Origin: Arsenicibacter rosenii
GTDB taxonomy: Bacteria; Bacteroidota; Bacteroidia; Cytophagales; Spirosomataceae
NCBI RefSeq assembly: GCF_001870735.1
Contig: NZ_MORL01000007.1
Location: 275,152-339,151 of the forward strand
Direction of reading: 5' to 3'
DNA length: 64,000 nt
In this document: in pieces, positions 45,648 through 53,003 of the stretch
Numbering within the stretch: the first letter of the stretch is position 1
How the letters are laid out: each line of letters starts with the position of its first letter
The notes under the pieces: generated by a model
Database searches by the model: none
Seen by the model: only the letters and a program-made list of their open reading frames with translations
Told to the model about the DNA's origin: nothing
Program-made: the position numbers and the translations under genes

Positions 45648-45672
45648 GAGGGTTCTGACCCTCTTTTTTTTT
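45648..45672 (+). terminator. Terminator between the oxygenase and the chromate transporter
   Basis: A 6-bp GC-rich stem (GAGGGT 45648-45653 with ACCCTC 45658-45663) with a 4-base loop is followed by nine T residues. It ends 5 bases before the chrA start codon. It can terminate the oxygenase mRNA, but for any promoter in the 97-base gap it would act as an attenuator. Confidence 0.85.
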
Positions 45673-45677
45673 CATTA

Positions 45678-46880
45678 ATGGCCAATTACTTACCTCACGT
45701 CAAGCCCGTACGCAAAATCCGGTATCTCATCTTTCTGAAAGATGTGCTGATTCTGGCGTTAACCACGTTTGGCGGTCCGCAGGTGCATCTGGTCATGATG
45801 TACGAGCGATTTGTTAAAAAGCGACATTACCTCACTGAAGATGAGTTACTTGAGCTTAATGCACTTTGCCAGATTCTGCCCGGCCCGACGTCAACGCAGA
45901 CCATAACCGCGCTGGGTTTCCGGATCGGCGGCCCGAATCTGGCCTATCTGTCGCTTTTCATTTGGGCGTTGCCCGGCGTAACCGTAATGACGATCGCGGC
46001 GATGGGTGTCTACTACCTGGAGCGGCATAACCTGTCGTTAGCCTTTACACGGTTTATTCAGCCGATGGCCGTCGGGTTTCTGGTATCGGCCGGCTACCGT
46101 ATCGGGAAGAAGGTCGTCAAAAACCGCGTTGATCTGGTCCTGCTGGTGCTGGCGGCGGTCGCAGCCTATGTTTTCCGGTCGCCGTATATGACCCCCGTAG
46201 TGTTGCTGGTCGGGGGGATTACAACGGCGTTTACCTACGAAAAGCAGCAGGTAATGGACAAAAAGCCGATTCATATCGAGTGGTCAAATTTCATTCTCTG
46301 GATCGGGGTGCTGGTCGTTGCCGCGATTTTGGGTGCATTGACGAACTGGTTGCCCATCCGCCTGTTTGAGAACTTTTACCGGAATGGCAGTCTGGTGTTT
46401 GGGGGTGGGCAGGTCTTAACGCCCATGCTGTATAACGAGTTTGTAGAGTTTAAGCAGTATCTGTCCCCGGAAGAGTTTTTGTCGGGACTGGGTCTTGTCC
46501 AGGCCATACCCGGGCCGGTGTTTTCGTTTGCGTCCTACATCGGTGCACTGTCAATGCGGCAGGAGGGCTTTCACGGTCAGCTGCTGGGCAGTATGGCCTC
46601 GACTCTCGGCATTTTTTTGCCGGGCACATTTCTCATCTTCTTTGTCTTTCATTTCTGGGATCAGTTGAAGCGTTATCGGGCCGTCCGGGCATCGCTGGAA
46701 GGCATCAATGCGGCCAGTTCCGGTCTGACGGCAGCGGCGGCCGTTGTGCTTTTTGAACCAATGGCGCTTGACTGGCAGATGCTGCTGGTGATTGTTGCCA
46801 CCATCCTGCTGCTCGAATTTACCAAAATGCCGCCCTATATCCTGATTATCGGCGGTCTGGTGCTGGGGCTGGTGATTTGA
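45678..46880 (+). CDS. chrA: Chromate transporter, CHR family long form
   Basis: From the ATG at 45678 the protein has about 400 residues with two homologous CHR halves. Half one has LALTTFGGPQVHLVMMYERF and CQILPGPTSTQTITALGFRIGG. Half two has NGSLVFGGGQVLTPMLYNEFV and GLVQAIPGPVFSFASYIG. ChrA proteins export chromate; family members also handle other oxyanions. The start lies just behind an intrinsic terminator (45648-45672). An earlier in-frame ATG at 45594 would put that terminator inside the coding region, so it is rejected. Confidence 0.9.
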   Translation: MANYLPHVKPVRKIRYLIFLKDVLILALTTFGGPQVHLVMMYERFVKKRHYLTEDELLELNALCQILPGPTSTQTITALGFRIGGPNLAYLSLFIWALPGVTVMTIAAMGVYYLERHNLSLAFTRFIQPMAVGFLVSAGYRIGKKVVKNRVDLVLLVLAAVAAYVFRSPYMTPVVLLVGGITTAFTYEKQQVMDKKPIHIEWSNFILWIGVLVVAAILGALTNWLPIRLFENFYRNGSLVFGGGQVLTPMLYNEFVEFKQYLSPEEFLSGLGLVQAIPGPVFSFASYIGALSMRQEGFHGQLLGSMASTLGIFLPGTFLIFFVFHFWDQLKRYRAVRASLEGINAASSGLTAAAAVVLFEPMALDWQMLLVIVATILLLEFTKMPPYILIIGGLVLGLVI

Positions 46881-47046
46881 AAATAGTAATATCGATATGT
46901 ACAGTATAAGCGATAATTTGAACAACAAGGAATTTGCATTCGATTAAAAGCGTTGAATGAAAATAACAGATGTCTTATATTTGATAGACAATGCAACAGC
47001 AAGAAGGCAGATTAGCTGTGCGTAATGTAACACGTGTCAATATGCT

Positions 47047-47307
47047 ATGGTACATATCATCACAATAGAAACGCAAAATGACACTGCATTGGAGCAAGTT
47101 AAGGCATTTGCTAAAAAACTTGGTCTCAATGTACGTGAGGAACATATACCTGAGCAAACCAGACGGGCAGTTAATAGCATACAGGAAACACAATCTGTAC
47201 ACCCGGTTTTACAGCAGCTTGCTGATCTTGAACGAAAATTCCCGCCGCAACAGGTAAGTAAGAATTTTGATTTTAATTCCGTTGTGGACGGGGGGATAAA
47301 TCTGTAA
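47047..47307 (+). CDS. Small antitoxin-like protein
   Basis: The 86-residue protein starts VHIITIETQNDTALEQVKAFAKKLGLNVREEH. This is a beta strand and amphipathic helix followed by a charged tail, the general look of short Bacteroidota antitoxins that pair with PIN-domain toxins. The tail reads DLERKFPPQQVSKNFDFNSVVDGG. No toxin-like frame follows, so it may be an orphan antitoxin or a different small protein. The flanks are AT-rich and contain hairpins (47348-47367 and 47481-47500) that may mark a lost mobile segment. Confidence 0.55.
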   Translation: MVHIITIETQNDTALEQVKAFAKKLGLNVREEHIPEQTRRAVNSIQETQSVHPVLQQLADLERKFPPQQVSKNFDFNSVVDGGINL

Positions 47308-47347
47308 TTAAGGTGATGGTGACACAAGACTAGCAGGCCTTTTTTAA

Positions 47348-47500
47348 CCCCAAACTTCAGTTTGGGGCCTGAAGTAAACTCCTTAAACCGGCCTGAACTA
47401 ATTTTTGTGTTGACTGGAAGTACCACGTTACTGTGCCTAAATCAGCGCTATGCCTGTTTTAATGTGTTATTCACTGGAATCCCCGCGCTCAAGCACGGGG
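47348..47500. repeat. Two short GC-rich hairpins in an AT-rich spacer
   Basis: The first (47348-47367) pairs CCCCAAAC with GTTTGGGG around 4 bases. The second (47481-47500) pairs CCCCGCGCT with AGCACGGGG around 2 bases with one mismatch. Both lie downstream of the antitoxin-like gene and upstream (by position) of the response-regulator end. They may be terminators or ends of a degenerate mobile element; no transposase is present. Confidence 0.5.
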
Positions 47501-47601
47501 TTGGTCAATCAGGGCCGAAGAAGTGTTGCTTTGACGTATGAGAAAATCAAAAGATAATGCAAGTTAAATAGTATCAATCAGTAGGTAAATAGCCAGTTAT
47601 T

Positions 47602-48279
47602 TCACACAATCAGCTTGTACCCCACACCCCGCACATTAACAATCTGAACCTGCGTATCGTGCTTAAGATACCGGCGCAGGTGGGTGATGAATACGTCGAG
47701 GCTGCGGCCGTTGAAAAAGCTGTCGTCGCCCCAAAGCTCCAGTAACACCGTGGTGCGCTCCAGCACCTGGTTCCGCTGCTCATACAGGCGCTTCAACAAC
47801 TCCGATTCGCGGTGGGAGAGGGTGGTTTCCTGCCCGTCGAAAATAAGCTTCTGTTTGGGATAATCGAACTCGTAACGCCCGATGCTGACCCGGTCGCCCG
47901 TCGGGACAAGTGTCGTGTACTGGCGGTTGAGGAGGGCCTTCATCCGGACAATCAGCTCGTCCATGCTAAAGGGTTTTTTCAGGTAATCATTGCCGCCGAG
48001 TTCGAAGCCCCGCACCACATCGGCAGTCTGCGAACGGGCGGTCAGAAAGATAATCGGAATGTGAGCATTCTCCTGCCGGATACGTTCGGCAAGGCTGAAC
48101 CCGTCGAGTTTGGGCATCATAATGTCTGCTACGATAATATCCGGCGGCTGCTGCCGGAAAAGTGCCAGCCCTTCTTCGCCGTCGCAGGCATAGTTTACGG
48201 TAAAGCCACGCACCTCCAGACTGTCTTTCACGATCATCCCGAGGGCCTGTTCATCTTCGATTAAAAGTACGGTTGCCAT
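47602..48279 (-). CDS. OmpR/PhoB-family response regulator
   Basis: From the ATG at 48279 the protein has 225 residues. The receiver domain has acidic residues Glu8 and Asp9, the phospho-acceptor Asp52 (IIVADIMMPKLDG), Thr in IIFLTARSQ and Lys in YLKKPFSMDEL. The C-terminal winged-helix Trans_reg_C domain includes LSHRESELLKRLYEQRNQVLERTTVLLELWGDDSFFNGRSLDVFITHLRRYL. The start lies one base after the histidine kinase stop, so the two are co-transcribed with the kinase first. The longer frame up to 48372 runs into the kinase gene and is not used. Confidence 0.95.
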   Translation of the reverse strand: MATVLLIEDEQALGMIVKDSLEVRGFTVNYACDGEEGLALFRQQPPDIIVADIMMPKLDGFSLAERIRQENAHIPIIFLTARSQTADVVRGFELGGNDYLKKPFSMDELIVRMKALLNRQYTTLVPTGDRVSIGRYEFDYPKQKLIFDGQETTLSHRESELLKRLYEQRNQVLERTTVLLELWGDDSFFNGRSLDVFITHLRRYLKHDTQVQIVNVRGVGYKLIV

Positions 48280-48280
48280 G

Positions 48281-49759
48281 TTAAAGGGGAAGCCAGATAA
48301 AAAATTCGCTGCCACGCCGGTCAGAGGCGCCGGTTTCGCTTTGTACGTGGATGGTACCGCCATGCCGTTCAATCACCTGACGGACATAGTACAATCCCAG
48401 CCCGAAACCTTTTACCGGATGCAGATTACCAGTCGGAACGCGGAAAAACCGGTCAAAAATAGCCTCCTGATAGCCTTTCGGAATACCCGGTCCGTTGTCG
48501 GCAACGGTCAGCTGCCAGCCATCCGGCGTTGATACGCCGCTGATCCGGATGGTTACTTCATCGGCCGAATACTTGATGGCATTGTCGATCAGGTTATTGA
48601 TTACATTGGATAAGTGCATCGGATCGGCTTTGATCATCTCCGGCTCAATGTCCACCTGAAAGGTTACCGGTTTCGGGGCTTTGAGCTGATGCCGCTGAAC
48701 CAGTTCCTGCACCAGTCCGGCCGGATCAATCCAGTCGGGTTGCAGCACCATCTCTTTCTGCTCTTCCACCGCCATGTTCAGCACCTTCTCAACCAGGTCT
48801 GACAACCGGCGCAGCTCGTTCTGCGAGATCGTCAGGTAGGTCTGGGTTTTCTTCGGGTCGTTCAGCGCTCCGAAATGTTGCATGGCTTCCACCGCCGCCG
48901 ACACCGTGGCAATGGGCGTCTTCAGTTCGTGGGTCATGTTGTTGATAAAATCGTTTTTGATGTCCGAGAGCTTTTTCTGGCGTAGAATAGTCGACAGCAT
49001 AAACAGAAAGCAGCCCGTTGTCAGAATCAGTAACAGGACCGATGTCGCCAGCAACCAGCCCATACGCCGCAGGATATAGACGGTAGGCGTTTTGAACGAT
49101 GCCTGGATAAACTGCCCCCGCACCGGATTGATCGGAACGAGCGGCGTCTGTACGCGATACCCCGGCCGCTGAATGGCCGGCTGGTCGGATGTCTGGATAA
49201 ACCGTGCCCGCCGCGAGAGCGTATCCAGCACAAAATCGGGGTCGGTAATGCCCCAGTTAGCGAGTTCGGCTTCGTATTGTTTGGTAAACTGGCTGAGGTT
49301 AAACTGATCCTTTCCCGACCAGCGGTAAATAAACAGGTCGGAGAGCTTACGGGCCAGTGTATCCGCATTTTTGGATGGTTTGGCCGACTTGCTGTTCAGG
49401 TTTATAACAATACGGCGGATGCTTTTGCCCGTATCCAGTTCGTGTTTCAGGCGGGAGGGGGAGGCTTCGCTATGTTGCTCGCTGTAAAAAAAGGCTTTAG
49501 GACCGGCGGAGTCCTTATCGGACAAAGCTTGGTACGTGACGCGGGTGGTAACTTGTCCCTTATGCCGCTGGCCAACCAGTTTCTCAACCGCCGATAACTG
49601 GTTATTCTGGAAGCTTTCAAACAGCGCCTCGCGTACGGCCCGTTTAAACTGCTCCAGCGTCAGCTGGTAGGTCTGAAACAGCCAGTAGGCCTGGAACAGG
49701 TTTATGCCCAGGATACAGACGGTCATCAGCCAGAATATAGATCGGATTCGTGTTTTCAT
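48281..49759 (-). CDS. Sensor histidine kinase, HisKA type
   Basis: The 492-residue membrane kinase has an N-terminal helix (IFWLMTVCILGINLFQAYWLF), a periplasmic sensor domain of about 200 residues and a second helix (WLLATSVLLLILTTGCFLFML). The HisKA domain has His277 in FINNMTHELKTPIATVSAA. The HATPase_c domain has N-box NVINNLIDNAIKYS and G-boxes VADNGPGIPKGY and GFGLGLYYVRQV. It is the partner of the response regulator that begins one base downstream. The signal is unknown; the next gene on this strand is a heparinase-like lyase but separated by 173 bases. Confidence 0.95.
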   Translation of the reverse strand: MKTRIRSIFWLMTVCILGINLFQAYWLFQTYQLTLEQFKRAVREALFESFQNNQLSAVEKLVGQRHKGQVTTRVTYQALSDKDSAGPKAFFYSEQHSEASPSRLKHELDTGKSIRRIVINLNSKSAKPSKNADTLARKLSDLFIYRWSGKDQFNLSQFTKQYEAELANWGITDPDFVLDTLSRRARFIQTSDQPAIQRPGYRVQTPLVPINPVRGQFIQASFKTPTVYILRRMGWLLATSVLLLILTTGCFLFMLSTILRQKKLSDIKNDFINNMTHELKTPIATVSAAVEAMQHFGALNDPKKTQTYLTISQNELRRLSDLVEKVLNMAVEEQKEMVLQPDWIDPAGLVQELVQRHQLKAPKPVTFQVDIEPEMIKADPMHLSNVINNLIDNAIKYSADEVTIRISGVSTPDGWQLTVADNGPGIPKGYQEAIFDRFFRVPTGNLHPVKGFGLGLYYVRQVIERHGGTIHVQSETGASDRRGSEFFIWLPL

Positions 49760-49933
49760 GTTTGCGCGTAGGGCAGAGAGCAGGGAGCAACGTGCCTAAT
49801 GTATAAAACATAGAAAATTCCCCTAAGCACGCTGCCCTACGCTCTACAACACAAAAGTAACGCACGTTCTGACACAATCCGCAGGACGTTAACACTGCTT
49901 AACACTATATAACGAAGCTTAACCGCAGCGAAT

Positions 49934-51817
49934 CTACGGCCACTGGCGCAGGGGCGGGACAACTGCCGGATTACCGGTTGTTTTGCCTTCCGGGATCAGC
50001 AAAACTGTCAGATTCCCCGACGTATTGGCCGGTAGTTTAACCTCAAAACCGACGCGGACAGAGCCCGGATTGGGCGCATCGTAATCGTGTGTTGGCGTAG
50101 TCGGCCAGGTTTGCAGGGTAATGGTAGCAGGTTCCTGCACCTGTAGCAGCAGTTTCTTACCGTCTTTCACCAGTTCGGCGCGGTTTGGCCCGAGGATGTT
50201 AACCGTTGCCGGTGTGAGCAAGGTCCACCGCACGGTGGCGTCAGTAGTTCCCGCTTTCAGTTCATCCCGCACGGCAACGTATGCTTTTTTTACAATGGCA
50301 ATGCCCCTTGTCGCTTCTGCCAGAGACCCTTTGTAAATGTCGGTCAGGTCGATGGTCGTCTGCATAAAATCGGGTGAACTGCCGTGGCGTTTGATGGGCG
50401 CAAAACCGTCTACCCGTTGCAGGCCGTCGTTGACAGTCAGGGTATTATGGACAGCGTTGCCATAGCGGAACACTTCCCAGCGCTGGGCGTTCTGGCCTTT
50501 ATCCCAGATTTTGACACCTTTAGATTCAAGGGAATTGTAATCCTGCATACCGAAATCCATGGCCCAGCGGACGCCGTTGGCATCCATTACAAACGAACCG
50601 GCATCCATGTGGGCGTGATTTACTGACGGAGAGCCGCCTTTGGCTCCTACAAAAATGGCATTCGGATCGGTCCAGGAAGTGCGCATCAGCGTTAACGGGT
50701 TTTTGCCGTTTCCGGTCCATGCCAGGGCTTGAGGAGCCGTGATTTTATCAAGGCTGAGGCCCCCGTTCCAGACCATAATGGCCGGTAGCAACCGGTTCTT
50801 GACGAACGATTTGCCTTCGTTTGTTTGCAGCCGTTCGCGTTCAATCCAAAGCAGGGACGGGTTGTTGGTTTTGTTGGCAAACCAGAACATGGCCGGCTGC
50901 AGTTCGCTGCCGGTTCCGGCGTCAGAATAATTGAATGAACGGCCGGATGGCCCCGTCATATTTTCCATGTAGGCTGCGGTTTGCAGAAAGCCCGGTTGTT
51001 TACTCAGACCGAAATCCTGCCCGTAGGCTTTTTCCATGGCACTGATAAACATGACATTAAAGCTGGTTCCGTAGCCCCAGTAGCCATAGCCCTCGGGATA
51101 GGCCCCGTCCGGTCCGTAGTCGCCCATCGACAGTACGATGGTGTCGATGGCACGGTTGATAATCTGTTTGGCCAGTACAGGCTCGTCTTCGTAGATGGCC
51201 AGCGCACCGAAAGTCATGCCGGCGTTACAGACCTGATTCCAGTTGTGGGAAGCCTTCAACCAGCTGTTGTTTTTGGGGTCGAGGGAGGGTTCGATGCCTT
51301 TTTTCAGGATCGCTTCCTTAATGGTTGCCCGCGATTGCGGCGAAAGATCATTGTAAAGCCAGTCGTACCCGATGGCAACGGCCATAGTCATTTCGGCCAC
51401 ATCCAGAAAGTGCGACGGGTTCCAGTCGCTGAACGCGGCGATGGCCAGCATTTCCTTTTCGGCGCGCTGCCGGTAGGTGTCCTGACGGGTCATCCGCCAC
51501 GCGTAGGAAAGCAGGAATAACCGCCGCAGCGCTTCCCGCGACTTATCCAGCAACCGGCGGCCGATCTGAATCCGTTCGACGGGCGGGGTGTTGAGCAGGG
51601 CATCGCATTCGGTCAGCATGGCCTTGTGTACCTTTCCCCAGGTCTGGTCGGTACCAACAACCTGCCGTATCGCCGCTTCATCGCGGGCGGGCAGGAGCAG
51701 ACGCGGGTGACTGCCGGGTGCAGGAACCGATTGCAGGTGGTCGGTCTGGGCAATAGCCAGAGTAAATGAAAGACAAAGCGCTAAAAGGCTGCTGACAAAA
51801 AGGTTGCGGGCGTTCAT
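49934..51817 (-). CDS. Heparinase II/III-family polysaccharide lyase-like protein
   Basis: The 627-residue exported protein has a signal peptide ending near TLAIAQ. The N-terminal half is an (alpha/alpha)-toroid: HPRLLLPARDEAAIRQVV, RLFLLSYAWRMTRQDTYRQRAEKEMLAI, WNPSHFLDVAEMTMAVAIGYDWLY and SHNWNQVCNAGMTFGALAIYED. YPEGYGYWGYGTSFNVM is the expected Tyr-rich catalytic region. The heparinase II/III beta-sandwich follows with GGSPSVNHAHMDAGSFVMDANGVRWAMDFGMQDY. Relatives cleave uronic-acid polysaccharides such as alginate or glycosaminoglycans. It is single in its transcription unit. Confidence 0.88.
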   Translation of the reverse strand: MNARNLFVSSLLALCLSFTLAIAQTDHLQSVPAPGSHPRLLLPARDEAAIRQVVGTDQTWGKVHKAMLTECDALLNTPPVERIQIGRRLLDKSREALRRLFLLSYAWRMTRQDTYRQRAEKEMLAIAAFSDWNPSHFLDVAEMTMAVAIGYDWLYNDLSPQSRATIKEAILKKGIEPSLDPKNNSWLKASHNWNQVCNAGMTFGALAIYEDEPVLAKQIINRAIDTIVLSMGDYGPDGAYPEGYGYWGYGTSFNVMFISAMEKAYGQDFGLSKQPGFLQTAAYMENMTGPSGRSFNYSDAGTGSELQPAMFWFANKTNNPSLLWIERERLQTNEGKSFVKNRLLPAIMVWNGGLSLDKITAPQALAWTGNGKNPLTLMRTSWTDPNAIFVGAKGGSPSVNHAHMDAGSFVMDANGVRWAMDFGMQDYNSLESKGVKIWDKGQNAQRWEVFRYGNAVHNTLTVNDGLQRVDGFAPIKRHGSSPDFMQTTIDLTDIYKGSLAEATRGIAIVKKAYVAVRDELKAGTTDATVRWTLLTPATVNILGPNRAELVKDGKKLLLQVQEPATITLQTWPTTPTHDYDAPNPGSVRVGFEVKLPANTSGNLTVLLIPEGKTTGNPAVVPPLRQWP

Positions 51818-51966
51818 AACGGGTTTATTTCTACCAAAACCCGAAAGAGGTCACTTTCTACTACATAGGCTTGTTTGGTCATCTTAACACTGTTTAACAC
51901 TACATAACGGTTCTTTACAGTACTTCCGCTGACCTTTGCTGCACATAAATCAAGCACTGACATTCC

Positions 51967-52758
51967 ATGAAAAAACTACTGATTGCCGCTACCTTACTGA
52001 TTGCCGGACTAACAACACAAGCCCAGAACAGCGGCCGGATTTCATACGAAGCGATGGTTAAAGTCGATCTGTCGAAAATGCGGATCAACATCAACGGCCA
52101 GGACATGAAGCCGGGCGATCCGGGGTTTCCGGCCGAGATTCCGGATACCCGCACCTTTGAGATCAAAACCAGCTATAACGGCTCAAATGCGAAAGAAGAG
52201 CGCGAAGGGGCCGGTGGCGCTACCATGATCCGGCGAACATTTGATGGCCCCGGCGGAGGGGAGGGTGCCCCCGGGCAGACAATGCGTATAGAGCCACCGT
52301 TCAGCGAAAAAAACTACCTCGACCTGGCCGGTCAGAAACTCATCACGGTCCTTACCGTCGGCAAAGAGGCCGATGCAAAAGTTTATAAGTCAGAGACGCC
52401 ATTTAAAAAACCGGCTGGCTGGCAAGTGACCGATCAGACGAAAAAAATTGCTGGTTACGTGTGTCAAAAGGCGACCGTACCCTATAAAAATGAGAACTAT
52501 ACGGTTTGGTACACAACCGAGCTACCTATGACCTACTCGCCCGTACGCGACCTGATGCCGGAAAAAGGGGTTGTTTTGGCTGTTGAGGGCAGTAAAGAAG
52601 CCTATAAAGCCATAAAGGTAGATCTGAAAGCGTCGGTTTCGGAGCAGGATGTGTTGCCTTCTGCATCCGCTAAAGCTGTATCGCCGGAAGAAATGAAAGA
52701 GCTGCGGGAAAAGGCCATGGCTGACTTCCGCGCCCGGATGTTTGAACGGAATAACTAG
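51967..52758 (+). CDS. GLPGLI family protein
   Basis: The 263-residue exported protein starts MKKLLIAATLLIAGLTTQAQ, a signal peptide, followed by GRISYEAMVKVDL as in the GLPGLI family. The C-terminal part has WQVTDQTKKIAGYVCQKATVPYKNENYTVWYTTELPMTYSPVRDLMPEKGVVLAVEG, the family core where the GLPGLI-like loop lies. The tail is charged. These proteins are Bacteroidota-specific and often sit beside a TonB-receptor-like outer-membrane protein, as here at 53004. The role is unknown, presumably in the periplasm or outer membrane. Confidence 0.87.
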   Translation: MKKLLIAATLLIAGLTTQAQNSGRISYEAMVKVDLSKMRININGQDMKPGDPGFPAEIPDTRTFEIKTSYNGSNAKEEREGAGGATMIRRTFDGPGGGEGAPGQTMRIEPPFSEKNYLDLAGQKLITVLTVGKEADAKVYKSETPFKKPAGWQVTDQTKKIAGYVCQKATVPYKNENYTVWYTTELPMTYSPVRDLMPEKGVVLAVEGSKEAYKAIKVDLKASVSEQDVLPSASAKAVSPEEMKELREKAMADFRARMFERNN

Positions 52759-52759
52759 G

Positions 52760-53003
52760 ACTATGATTCGTATGATTAAATGATTAATGTGATTAAATGC
52801 GTACTATGATTTATTTGATTTTGTTGTTAAGTGATTGAATATCTTGGTGTTATCACTTAGTCGTTCAGGTCAATAGTCTGGTTTTTCATAGCGCATTTAT
52901 TGTAGCAGCCAGGAATTACAGTAAACAATAATCATACTAATCACTAAATCCTTTAATCATAGTAGTCATTAAATCATTCAATCATAGTAAATCATAGTCA
53001 GGG
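52760..53003. repeat. AT-rich spacer with long imperfect inverted repeat (ATGATTAAATG words)
   Basis: Left arm words such as ATGATTAAATGATTAATG and ACTATGATTTA (52762-52820) are complementary to right arm words TAATCATACTAATCACTAAA, AGTCATTAAATCATTCAATC and AAATCATAGT (52930-52998). The arms flank about 110 bases of unremarkable sequence. The region separates the GLPGLI gene from the outer-membrane barrel gene. Confidence 0.75.

Noticed and set aside
46991..47068. Short peptide frame (MQQQEGRLAV...) before the antitoxin-like gene
   Set aside because: Only about 25 codons, overlapping the next start, without a clear ribosome-binding site or family.
47348..47500. IS200/IS605 insertion-sequence ends
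   Set aside because: There are hairpins but no TnpA or TnpB gene and no second end, so only a loose resemblance remains.
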